Below, in pieces: positions 11,533-24,900 of a stretch of DNA of 64,000 nt. The position numbers and the translations under genes were made by a program. This DNA is from Benincasa hispida (taxonomy: Eukaryota > Streptophyta > Magnoliopsida > Cucurbitales > Cucurbitaceae): contig NC_052358.1 in assembly GCF_009727055.1 (NCBI RefSeq), forward strand, positions 43,279,243 to 43,343,242, read 5' to 3'. The notes beneath the pieces are model-generated. The model did no database searches. It had not been told where the DNA came from and saw only the letters and a list, made by a program, of their open reading frames with translations. Each line of letters begins with the position of its first letter. The stretch's first letter is position 1.

Positions 11533-13801
11533 TCACACATAACTGTCTATTAACGACTTCCTCATTTCTTCAACAATGGAACTTGGTTGAGCCTCTCTCA
11601 ATTTGAAAACGCTCTCGATGACTGATAACTCAGTGGCAGTGGTATCCGAACCACAAAATGCAGTCCAGTCATTTGCTGTCAATCCAGCAGCAATCACTTC
11701 ACTTCCACGATTCACGGTTCCAGCAACTAAAGGGACCTGAAGAAGGGTTGACAGCTCGTCCAAATCTTCAACAGATGTGTGTGGATGAACCTGCCAAATA
11801 TTTGCATAATTCCAACTTTGAGGGAATTGTTTTACATGAAGTTAAAGGTAAGTTCAAATATGGAGACTAGACTTGGTTGAGGAGCCGGGAAGGTGAATAT
11901 TACCAAGCCACCCCTATTTGTGAAGCTACAGTAGCTTCCCACCAGAACATTGCCCGCTACTGTCTGCCTAAAGACCTCTACTCCAAGAACATCAGCAATA
12001 AGCTCTTCAGTTTCCTGATCAATGAGAGAAGAACTTGATTCTTTTAGAAGAAAAGGAGGAATGGATGACATAACTAAAGCAGTCTCAAGTTCCAAAAGTA
12101 TAATTTGAAAGAATACATTTTATAAGAAGACTCAAAGCAATAGAGTCCATATTATGTACCATGTCTTGTCTTTATTTGGATGTGTGTTCAACATTGACAC
12201 TCAGTTCATAAATTACCTACACTGCTCAAAAGAAGTTATTGCGTTTGAGGCAGGGACGAGCTCTTTCATGAACATTTTCTAGAAACCAGGATATTAAAGA
12301 GATATGAAATGTCCAGATTGAAATGAGAGAACACTGTTCAAGAGATTGCAAGCTAAACAATCTGATGGTGATGCAGAAAGTGACATTAGAAACATAATGT
12401 GAAGTAGGAAGGATAAGTGAAAAAAAATACCCGATCAAGATCAGTATGTGTGAGAGCAACATGATCATTACAAGCAATTGTATTCCCCAGAGCAGACAGT
12501 CTCTCTTGTATACGTTGAACAACAACTTGGTCAGGTAGGCTATTCCTCAAGTGCTGGAGTTCTTCAAAACATAAAAAATAGGAACATAATGTCAACTAAA
12601 TAATTTGGCCATACACATCATCACCAAATAACATAAACTAAAGAACATCTAGAAGAATTTCATGCAAATCGGAACAGAGTACAAACTTTATTTTCATGAT
12701 GCGTCCTCACTAAAGGAACTTGTATAAACACACGTTTAATAATGGAAATGCTTAAAGTTTCAGGCATCATGTGCAGGACATGAATTGATTATTGCACAGT
12801 GATGTAGTTGATATATTCATAAACTTCATAAACATTTGTGTAATGAATTTCTCATCCTTTTTCATTAAAAAAAAAAAAAAAAAAAAATACATGCATATTT
12901 CTCATCATTACTGCCAGTCTGCCCACCAAGATATTAATACTTCTAAGATTATTTTTTTTTATAATAGGAAATAGTAACATTTCATTGATGAGATAAAAAT
13001 TACAAAAGAGGAGAATCTATCCAATGGATTACAAAAAAAAAAAAAGAAAAAAAAAACACACTTCACCAATTGGTCATGAGATTACATAAAAGGAAGTAGT
13101 GGAAAACAGAACAACCAATGTGTTGATCTAAAAAAGTTGACAAGCTTATCAATTTGGTAGTAACAGCTAGGATTACCTAAGAAATGTTTAGGCTTCATCA
13201 ACACCATAAAATAGAGATACAGAATTTAATAATTCAAACTCACAATGCAATCATAAATGACAATAATCCGAGACTCTTGATCAAGGTGGCAAAGGTGGTA
13301 ACCATTTACAATTGTATTGTGTAAATGGGTAGCGTCAGACATCACGAGTACAAAAAAATAGATCAAATGACCATCTAATCTAGTCAAAATTTTAAGGCAT
13401 ATTGTTTTTAATTCCATTAGCCTCCGATTCAATACTCCAAGTTATTCAAATAGATGTGGTGCTGCAGTTATATACCCCAACTATTAAATTAAAAGTGTGA
13501 TATGGCAAGATAGAAAAGAAGCTTGCCTTGGTCAGTAGTGGTGTGTGGTACAAGAAGCCCATTTTTGTTTCCTACAGTATGAAATAAAAACAATAAACAA
13601 TGTTATCGAAACATGAACATAAAGAAGTTTGGGCCTCACATCATTGATGGGTACCCTTCTCTTAAAAGATGAAGCAAATAATGAAAAAGAAAATGCAAGT
13701 GAGTTTTACAAACCAGCACATAGACGACCAATAATGCGAGTGCCATCAATAGATGCTTTAACAACCGGAATGACACCACCTAATTCAGTTTCAAAGGTAC
13801 T

Positions 13802-13843
<42 letters not shown>

Positions 13844-14106
13844 AAAATTAAAATTTGTGAAAAATTGATTCCAGAGGAACACAGTCAGTAAACAGGAAAA
13901 GGAAAAAGAAAAAACCTGTAGAAATTCTCAGAGCCACCAATTGCAACCAAGCAGTAAGCATTAGTGAGCTTGGAGAAAACCCCAATTTCACATGAATTCT
14001 CAAACATAAGCCCTAAAGAAGCATACAAAGAATATGCTTAAAAAGGCATATAATAAAAGTGGGCGAGGAAGAAAACAGAAAAAACAGGAAACTCACTGGT
14101 CGCCAT
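11533..14106 (-). CDS. EIF6: Eukaryotic translation initiation factor 6 (60S anti-association and biogenesis factor)
   Basis: eIF6/Tif6 binds the 60S subunit, is needed for pre-60S maturation in the nucleolus, and blocks premature 40S joining. Seven coding exons on the minus strand are 14097-14106, 13916-14012, 13714-13799, 13527-13571, 12431-12561, 11904-12014 and 11533-11790. Their sum is 738 nt, giving 245 residues plus stop, exactly the usual family length. Blocks seen include [106 protein letters not shown] and [18 protein letters not shown], spread over the five-fold pentein repeats, and the C-terminus IDSYV. All phases join. Six introns are GT-AG except intron 4 (12562-13526), whose donor is GC (AAG|GCAAGC). 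Exon 1 carries only ten coding bases. Intron 2 holds a 34-base A-run at 13808-13841. The gene looks functional. Confidence 0.96.
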
Positions 14107-15994
14107 GATTAGCAGAGGATAAACCTTGAAGACTCGAAGAAGTCCCTTGCGATTGCAGTTTGCAATGCAACCGCCGAAGTTTGAATCCTCAATTGTTCTT
14201 TGGAACCCTTAATTTTTCTATTATGATTATTATTATTGATATAATGCAAATTTGAGTGGGCACCACGGCAGAAACGAGCCCAAGTTGGCCACTTGAAATT
14301 GGTTCGGTGGACTTCAACAACGACACCGTTTTGCTGTTTCTTTCGGATCAAGTAATTCTTTTCACAGTCCACTTTTGTTTTATTTTTTTTTTCCAAAAGA
14401 ATATATATCTTTTTTGACAATTTTATTTCTATATTTGATTCTAGATTTTTTAAATGCTACCGATCTTTTAGGTTTTGAGTTTGATTTCAATTTAGTCCTT
14501 AAATTTTACTATGTAATAGTTTTATCCTTGAAATTTAACTTTTATTTCAACTTGGTCTCTAAGATTCAAGATTTACGTTTTTTTAACTTGATTTTTCACT
14601 TAAGCCTCACTTTTATTTTATAGTGTTAATGTTTATTAATTAATTTAATTTATATATATACACACACTTGGTTAAGTTTCACTATTTTTTTATTACTATT
14701 AAAATTAATTCAAATAATTGTTTTAAATGATAAAAGTGCAAGAAATAATTTTAAATAAAACAAAATATCATTGTCTATTGATGATAAACAAACATTTTAC
14801 TCTATTTGTGAATTAATTGGTTGATTTTACTATATTTGAAAACTGCCCAATTAATTTTAGAAATTCACTTCAAAATTATTGTAAATTAATTAATTGACAT
14901 ACAACTGAAAGTGAGCATTTAACAAATAATCAATTTTAAAAATATAAATAACATGAGGACCAAATTGAAACAAAATTCAAAACTGAAAGATTAAAAGAAA
15001 CCTAAGGTCAAGACCCAAAACCTAAAAACTTGAAAAGTATTTTAATCAAAATTAATAAAAACAAAATTCCTTCTAATATTTGAAAATACAAAACCAAATG
15101 ACTTTTTCAAGTCGATCACTATAATTTGGTTAAACCTCATGTCAAAATACTCTTGGGTTTAACTTTACTTATTTATTAATATTATTGTTCTCATTTCAAA
15201 ATATACATGTTCTCGTCATATATATCTTTAGATCCAATTAAACAATTTTATTTGTAGATTTACTTCCAGAAATTCCACATTTCTTGTTAATTCACCTAAT
15301 ATGTGTAATTTTAGCCGAACTACTTTAAAATATTATAGCCGAACTTAAAAAATATTTAAATCAGCAAACAGGTTAAACTTTTTATTATTAATATTAAGTC
15401 CAAATTAGTGATATTTGTTATATTGCACCAATTTTTTTTAATACCTCAGATCAACGATATAATCAGAATGTCATTTAAACTTGTCAACATGTCAACCAAG
15501 ATTAAAAAAAAAATGTTATTAAGTAAATAAATAGTTTACAAGATATTGTCGTCCCCCCCTAGCTCAAAATATGAACAGTACTAACATTACAAGAGCCAAA
15601 ACAAACAAATTATATCCTCAAACCAAAAAATCATAAAAGTTTGAATCCTCTCTCATATGTGAAAGCTAAAAATAAATCAATATATTTAAATTGTTTCGCT
15701 AACGATTTCTTTCTTTTGATAAATTTAGAACCCCGTTAAGGGCTGCACTAAGAACTCTTCAAAACATGATAAATTATTCAGAGCATAAATAACTGAAGCT
15801 AAACGAAACGTGAATTTGAAGATTTAAAGTAGCCAAAACAAGAGGAAGACCCTATTTCATTCCAAGCCATATACGCTCATTTTACCCATATACATTCTCA
15901 TGAATATAAAAAAGAAAAACTAATTCAACATAGCTGACACAAAATAGAGAAAGAAAAGAAAAACGCCAATGGAAAACTTTGAAATCACAATTCT
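14107..15994. other. eIF6 5' flank and intergenic spacer
   Basis: The first 100-150 bases left of about 14230 (minus-strand sense: upstream of the ATG at 14106) are the probable 5' untranslated leader and core promoter of eIF6. The remainder is AT-rich, with many short A/T runs and no recognisable gene. The right end, 15850-15994, should be the 3' untranslated region of the neighbouring AIR9-like gene, whose stop codon is at 15995-15997. Confidence 0.4.
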
Positions 15995-18900
15995 TTACTT
16001 GTGAAAGAACAAAACTCGCTTTCTTCCTTTTCTTCTCTCGCTAGCCTGCAAAGCACAGTAGAACTTAATCAAATTCGCAAGATAAAGGCGAACACAAGGA
16101 TAACGTTGCTCAAAACAAAGCAGCATAAAAATTAAGCTTGGGAAAATACATTGTTGCCATTTTGCAATGCTAGTACCTCAGTTCAGAGTAATCAAGGAAA
16201 TTCCATACTCCCAAGCTTGGTAACTTAAATTACTCTAAGGCCATTATGATTAAAGCCTGACTAAACTACATTGGCAACAAACTGATATTCCGATCTTGTT
16301 TATGGAGATTAAGCAGACTAAAATTACATTAGTGGTAAACTGAAAACTCCTAGTGCAGGGCACGGTGATGTCAGTTGATTGGATAATATCCCTAAATATA
16401 ATTACAAAAGAAAAGAAATATCCCTAATATCCTCGTCATTTCCCTTCCTTTAAGACTCTCAATGTAGTTCTCTCTTCTCACAGCTCCCTAAGAATGATCA
16501 ACCTCGAGTAAATCCTAACCGTTTTATCGTTGTTGCGCTAATAAAAAATGAAATAAAGCTCTCATAGCAAAGGAATTCAGACTACAAAGATCCCACTCCA
16601 TATCTTCTTGGAGGACATAAGTAGGGCCAATAAGTTCTCTACAATCTATACTTGTAATCAAAGGTAGCACAAACACACCGACTTTCCTGGGTAAGAACAG
16701 TCCTGCCTCACATCAGTCATCTATCAAAAGGACATATAGTTTTGCAGCATCACTGTAATACCTAAGTTTAGGAGAGGGGTACATGAACGAACTAAGATCA
16801 TGTACGAATGTGATGGGATCTAGCACATGAAAGTATGACTAATAAAAGACTTAAAAGAATTGAAAACTACTACCTATACTAACAAAGAGCATATTCTTTT
16901 TCAGTGGCTCGATCGTAAGAACTCCAAAATTGAACATGCTTAGCTTGGAGCTATTCTACGTTGGATGACTTATTGGAAATTTTCCTAGAAAATATGTGAG
17001 TGAAAACAAAGCATGCAGAAAGAACCCATGTTGGTTTGTGCCGATAGTCTTCACTCTTAGAAGCATTTTAAGAAAAGTAGATAGTGTTGCAGTAGAATGC
17101 CAGGACCATTAGGTACTGAATCCGGATTCCAGATCCTGATTCGAATCTTGGGCTTTGAGGCATTACAACCACAAACTTTATGAGCATGTCCTTGGGACCA
17201 CAATTTTACTATGTTCATAAGGGTGCCATCATTTCTCCAAGGGATAGAAGCATTTGTATAATGTGAAATTGTGAAAGGACCAGCCAGCCTATATTTAGTG
17301 AGTTGGTTTATCCTAGACTGAGCTTTCCAATATTGCTAGCTACATAAGCTCAACACTGAAGTCACATAAACCCAGAATCTTGAAATCTAACTTTTCTGCT
17401 ACATTATCAGTCACAAGCAGTAACCGATACAAATTATACAAAATCAGGTTTATGTTAGACGACCCTTCAAATTTTTGTTGCCCCAACCCTCTCCAGTAGA
17501 CTGACTTCTCACCATCCCAATCTTCTAGCTCAATTTTTTCCTCTGGCAATATATGGCTAGCAATCTCTCAAGGAAGGATTAACTTCAGGCTCAGTGAATT
17601 AATGGAGAAAATAAATAAGCAATTTTTTTTAAGTAGAAAGCACCCAACAGTTTGGAAAAAATACCAAGAAATAGAAATTCTTTTCATCCATAGCAAGATT
17701 ATCTTGAGAAAAATGCAGTTTTTACCCCCAACTTTGGCAAAGTGAGTCAAGTTTTGCTACAATTTTAATTTCATTAGACTGGACATAGACCCGGTTAAGT
17801 GTTGCAACTTACTCTTAAAAACTAGGTAAAAAATTTCTATTACTCAAACCATTTCGAATAATAATAAGAGTAATAAATAAATAAATGCACAAAATTGATA
17901 TTTTGATAGATCTCCAACAACTCACCAATTTCACCATTTTTTAATTAAAAGAAAAAACACACCACCTGGTCCTAGTGTCACCTCCCTTTGGTCTCATCAA
18001 TGATGCCCTTTGTTCTTGTAATTCATTAAACACGTTATAAAAATTACATTCAAACAGAAGCCCTAACAAAAGGTAAAAGTTGCAACTGGTGCATGGTCCA
18101 ATTCATTGAAATTGGAAGTTAAGGGGGAAAAATGAACCCACCTTGTAAAGTTTAAGGGTACAAATTAAAATTTCCTCCTCTTTTTCCTTCAGTACCATTA
18201 TAATAGGGAGATTATTAGATTTACATATCCTCGGAAGAGCAAGAGTAAAAGGGCATGCTCATGATTGGGCAGTGGGATAGGTGGACGCATTCATATGAAT
18301 GACAGTGGGAATTACATGAAGAGGGTAGATCCATGTGTGAGGCACTGTAACTAACAAAAGCAATATGAAAGTATAGAACACTAACTAGAGAAATATCAAA
18401 ATATAGAACGGATACAAAAAATTGAATTGCAGAGAAGCTAAGATAAGGATCTTGGCTTTTTCTGGAGAAACTCAACCCTGAACTAAAGTAAGAAAGGACC
18501 GTGTCAAACGAAGGCTAAATATCATCGTAGAAGGAAGAGACAATCTAGGCTCTCTACAAACTAGACTAAAAGGTGTCAATAGCTCTTCGACTAGGACTAG
18601 TTTTTCAGGCTTGATTGCATATGAGGAAAGTTGATTCAGGGTAGAGGACAGAGAGAGCTATTGATCTTCCTTGGTCAAGCAAAATATTCAATCATCTTTC
18701 GGTGAAAGGAATGTTCAGTTTATTTATTTATTTATTTTAAAAAAACTCATTTCTGTAGTCCTGAATTTTTTAATTAATTAATTTATTTAATTGGACATAT
18801 ATATTAAATAATATATATTTCTAGAGTTAAATCTTTTATATACTTCCACAGATATTAATACTTCCAAAGTGACCCCTTATAGTAAAAGATCTCTCCTACG

Positions 18901-21900
18901 AAAGGAAAATAAAACAGAAGTTACATCCCATTCTTTTTAAGCAAAGAATTGGAGACAAAATATGAGAAGACATACCCTTAGAATAAATAATCTCAAGGTT
19001 AGCACAATCGTATCTCTGCAGCTACAAAATAAAAATAAATAAATAAATCACTGCAGACAATGCAATCGAAAAAATTACAATATAAAGACAAATTACATTC
19101 TATAATCAGACTCAGAACTTGATCTAATGCAAGCAAAATAATACCTTCCCAAACTACACCTGTAAATTGTCAATATATGAACTAAAATCTAAGAAGTATT
19201 ACTTTTTCGATCAAACGGAATTTTTAACTGATTTAATAAGAATTATACATAAGTTTTTATCAACTCCCAGAAGCTGACCAAAAAAAAAAAAAAAAAAAAG
19301 AACTCAACTAGAATTAATCATATCAGGCTACTTCTTGAAGAATAAATGTGTTCATATCTTTTTATCAGACTCGAGAAATCTGATATTAACTAATCCTGAT
19401 ACAACGCTCCAACAATTTCTGCTATGACCCAAATTAAAAATATTATGAATATATTCCTACTTTTCCCAACAAAAAACACACCAAGAGGAATTGGGTCTTC
19501 TGCATTCTATCTGTAGTATTCAAAGTACACTGGCGCACAAGAAAATTATAACAAAGTATCTTCTGAGAATCAACTTAGTGGAAAATGTCCAGTATATCCT
19601 AGTCTCCACACCCTTTTACAGGCTCATGCATCAAGAACTGTCCGGTTACAATATGATGCAATTCAGTAGAATTAAATTCTCCCTTTGCAAGCATCAAACC
19701 TTTGCATCTAATATCATGACCATCAACAAATATAAGGTTCTTATCAAGTTTAGAATTTGCCATTGGGGAATTCGATTTGTGTATTTATAATACACGTCAG
19801 TTTACATTTATCACAAAAACATTTATGTGCAGTTGCACATATATGGAGTAATGATCATGAAAATAGCATATGCAAGACTCCACTTCTAAAGAAACTCGCC
19901 AACTTAAAATTTGTTCCTTAAACATCGATGCAAAATTCTTTTCCCACGCTTTCCAAGGAAACCAATTAATTTGTGAGTGAAACTTTCTAATTTCAATTAT
20001 TTACTAAGCCACTCACAGACACATATATAATGGTTAGTAGACCTCATTAAAGAAGGAAATAACCTAACCTTACTAAGGAAGGAAATAATCCAACCTAAAT
20101 TAAATCTTCAAATAACACAAAATAAAAGAGAAGATAATTTCCGAAAAAGATAATTACAAGACCACCCTAACGTTCATAAGTTACAACAAATTACAACAGT
20201 GAGAAAATCCATTCCATTCCTTACTCACCAGCTAATATCAGCAGAATTGTTGTCCACTCGCAAGTGATGCTCAACATTATTAGAGCCAGTTATTGTAAAT
20301 TCAGAAGGATTTCCGAATGGAATTGAAACCTACATGGATGAAAATATAAATAAATGTTTATATGGGAAAGAATGACCAATGTGAAGAAGTATATTCTTTT
20401 GAGATCAGAAATAAATATATGGACTAAAAGTAACTACAAAGAGGTAAGAAAGATTAAGTGACAACCCTATCACAAGGCAGGAAACCTACCCATATGAAAA
20501 ATAATAAAATCAAAATCTCTTGATGGCAAAAGCTAAAAATAAATAAATTGAAGTATACGGCTGAAAACTCCCAGTCAAGAGTATAGTGAACAACACGATT
20601 GGTAAACTTTCAGTTCCATCCAAATGCAAATAAAAAGGGTCAGGAAATGATGATTCACTAATCCTGTGTGACAACTGCTCTAAAGCCACACTACCATTCC
20701 ACCAACTCTCTTACTGTAATCTATTAGATGCCATTATACAAGGATACAGGATTACTTCATCAGAATAGTTTTCGACAACTGAAGATGGCTTAGCTTTTCT
20801 CTATGGTATATCAAAAATAGAGGAAACCACAGAAACCGTACAATTGTATTTGGAGAAAACTTTTCTGTGATGACATCACCACTAGACCCACTACATTTTA
20901 TGCTGTATCCTTCCCTTTTGATGGACAGTGTAGCTCCTTCCCATATATCAAGATATCCAGCCTGCCATGGAGTAAAAATAAAGAAAGTTATCAGGTCAGT
21001 TAAGATTCTATTAGTCTTGAAAAGGAAACAATTTTTTTTCATTAAAGAAATGAAAAGAGACTAATGCTCAAAATACAAGGAAACCAAAAGAAAAGAAAAT
21101 AAAACAAGTGAAAGAACAAATACATCATAAGTATTAAGCTCATGCACGAGTGCGAGTAGGCATGTATCTACAAACACAAATAAGACAAGCAAGCACAGTA
21201 AATAAAATCATGTCCTCATACCGACATGGATACTTTATATGATGCATGACCACTATAAAGAGTCTTCTCTATCTGGTTCTGCATTTCGGGATCTGTTGAG
21301 ACGAAAGGAACAGTAAGTTACAGTAATTGGTACTAAAAGGACACTTATGAGTTATTACAAGAATCATCGGAGGTTCTTAACAACCTTTATTTTCATAAAA
21401 AGAACAAAATTAATAGTTGCAAAAGAGGGGGAAAAAGACAAATTTAATGATAGAAAAGATAATACAGAACTTATTGTAACTTTTTACACATCACTGAAAA
21501 GTTCAGTTTCTATATGTACATACTCACGGAACAACCAATAATAAAAAGAAGATACATATATAGAACTCTTTAATTAGAACAAGCATGTGCTGGTAAGAAC
21601 TCCAGTGCACCAAGAAAGCTTCCAGTAGAGACAGTCTAATTTTTTCTTCTAGAAGAAACAGAGGAGACAATCTAATTAATTGACTTATGCTAGGAGTACA
21701 AGTGGAGGCATGTTGGTGTTGAAGTATAAATATAATTAAATTTACCGTAAGTCCATAACCTATCAGCTGAAGTTTTTGGGTTGATTTACGTTTTAACATG
21801 GTTTTAAAGCAAGAGGTCCTGTGTTTGAACCTCTGTAATGTCATTTCCTTCTTAGTTAATATTAAATTCCACTTGTTTTCATCTTCTACAAATTTCTAAG

Positions 21901-24900
21901 GTCATAAGTGAGGAAGAATATTAAAAAATTGATATAATTAAATTGAGCATAACCTATCAACTGAAGCTTTTAGGTTGACGGGTGATTTAACCATCAATAA
22001 TAGCATAACTGCTATTACTAGATAAAACAGTAAGCATTGAGTGGTTATAAATAGGGTAAGTTCTTAGAACTCGGGGTCATCATGTGCGTATTTCTTTTTT
22101 CCCTGGGGGCCTGCTAAGGTCTCTGGAAGGGTTTCACATCTTCAATGAGAAGTCCTGGTTCCTCTTCTTTTCATAAAAAAACACATGGACACCTAACCAA
22201 GATTAACTCAAAACCTTGAAACTATCTTAAAATCACTCTCCAATTTTCAAACACCACTTGTAAAATATACAAAATTTATGTCTAGAATATCGTCGTGGAT
22301 TTTTTTTATTGTAAAAATAAACAAATAAATGAATTATAGAATATATCCAGATCTAAAGTCACAAACTTACCACAAGTAATCTTTCGGTGGTCATTGGCAA
22401 AAACCTTTACAAGCTCTCCCTGCAATGGCAAAGAATGCAAGATATAAATACAACCAAGGGTAAATAGCAGGCAGACTCCAACTTGGCTCCCTGACCTGTG
22501 AGGTTTCTTCCTTACTATTCAATATTCAGATAGGATAATAAGCCAAACACAGGGGGAACGAGCTTGATTACACAGCAAAATGAGAGAACTACGCAACACT
22601 ACAGCCAACTAAGAGGGCTGCTCTCTCCATAGTGAACTAATGTTCATACACAAAACACAAGATAACTAACCCTAGCCAAAACAAAGGTATAAATACTGAC
22701 ATTCTCCTGCAACAAGTACAATGCGGGACCACAGCCAACTACCCCTCTGTCTGGGGTGCAAACCCCTTTTCACCCCTCCTATAAATGCTCTTAATGGTTG
22801 GCCTAGCATTGCCCCCGTTCAGAAGAATCACCTTGTCCTCAAGGTGGAAATCCAGGAATTGCTAATGGAATAACGCATGGGACTCCTAAGTAGCTTCATG
22901 ATCAGCCTGCCCCTTCCACTCTACAAGGCATTCCCACTCCTGTTCAGCCTCACTCCAGCGCATCTGTGACAATCTGCTCAGCTCCAAGACCCATTCTAAT
23001 TCATCATTCAAAAGGGAGAGATCTTGTTGCATGATGTGGTGATTGCCGATTACCTTCTTCAACTGAGAGACATGGAAGACCAAGTGGATTTGGGTCGTGG
23101 ACGGAAGATCCAATAAATAAGCGAGCCCTCCCACACAGCCCATGACACGGAAAGGACCAAAAAATTTGGGGGCCAGTTTCTCACGACGTTTCTTAGCCAA
23201 GGATTTCTGGCGGTAGAGCCGGATGTTCAAATAAACTCTCCTATATCAAAAACCACATCGCGGTGCTAGGCATCAGGAAATATGACATTCATGATGAGAG
23301 ATTCGAAGGTGGTGATCAAGGGAGACCCGACACTAGCCCGGATGAAAATCTCTCTTAAGATGTTAGCCAAGACGTGGCACCTAGAAGACCAAGGATTTTT
23401 GGTTGACTTTCGAGCCCTAGGGATCTCATGAGAGGACCAAGAGTTAGAAGTCACAGAGACCATAGCGGAACTCCAACCAGAGCTCGACCAGTTACAACGG
23501 GAGTTTGATGATGTGTTCAATATGCCAGATGGGTCACCTCCTGCGCGACAAATAGATCATCGCATTCAGCTGAAAACAAATATGGACCCGATCAACGTAA
23601 GACCCTACCGCTACCCGCATGCGTAAAAGACAGAAATTGAAAGATTGATAATGATATGATGACTTTGGGGATTAGACGATTGAGCATTAGTCCATTTTCC
23701 AGCCCAATGATCATAGTGAAGAAGAAAGATGTGACTTGGCATTTCTGTGTGGACTACTGGGCGTTGAATCACGCCATACTGCCAGACAAGTTCCTTATTC
23801 CAATGATTGATGAGCTATTACACGAGCTTAATGGTGCACCGGTTTTCTCGAAAATAGACTTAAAATCGGGTTACCATCAGATAAGGGTGTAGCAAAAGGA
23901 GATGGGAAACGAGTATGAGTTTCTAGTCATGTCGTTTGGGTTGACCAATGCAACGGCAATGTTTCAGGCACTAATGAACCAGGTTTTTTGCCCCTACCTT
24001 CGTAAATTCTTACTCGTTTTCTTTGATGACATTCTTGTATAGAATTGATATGGCCATGCATTTGGAACACCTAACAGTGGTTTTTTGGCTCCTTCATGAG
24101 CATTGCCTGTATGCTAATAAAAAGAAATGCCAATTTGTGAAAGACTAGATTGAGTATCTGGTCATTGGGTGTTGGCCAGAGGGGTCGAAGCAAATGAGGA
24201 AAAAATTTGTGCCATGGTGCAATAGCCCATTCCCATAACGTGAAGGAACTAAGGACTTTCTAGACCTGACCGGTTATTACAAATGTTGTGTGACGAACTA
24301 CAGGGCTATTGCCACACCGTGACGAGGTTGACAAAAAAAATGGGTTGCCTAGTCCGATGAGGCCACCCACGCATTTGAATCATTGACACTCCATACCTTC
24401 CATGATTCGGTTATTGGGAGACACTCAGGGTACTTGGGAACATACAAACAACCATCTGCTGAATTGTATTGGGATGGAATGAAATCGGATGTGAAGAAGT
24501 ATGTAGCAGAGTGCACAATTTGTCAAAAGAATAAAACATAAGATAACTAACCCTAGCCAAAACAAAGGTATAAATACCAACATTCCCAACAACAAGTACA
24601 ACGCAGGACCACAGCCAACTACCCCTCTGTCTAACCCCTTTACCCCTCCTATAAATGATCTTAATGGGTGGCCTAACATGACCACACTCATCTATCTCAT
24701 CAGCTTAGGCTATGCAAATGAAATACAATTTTATTCCATTTAGAATGAACTTAATGGCAAATTTACAGTGAAAGAAACGTCTATAAAACAACATTTTGTG
24801 TTAACAATAAATTCATATATTTTGTGTCAATAAATTCATATGAATTTTCTAGAGGAACACAAGATCTGTAGGCCCCCGCCCACAATTACGGACTGGTTGG

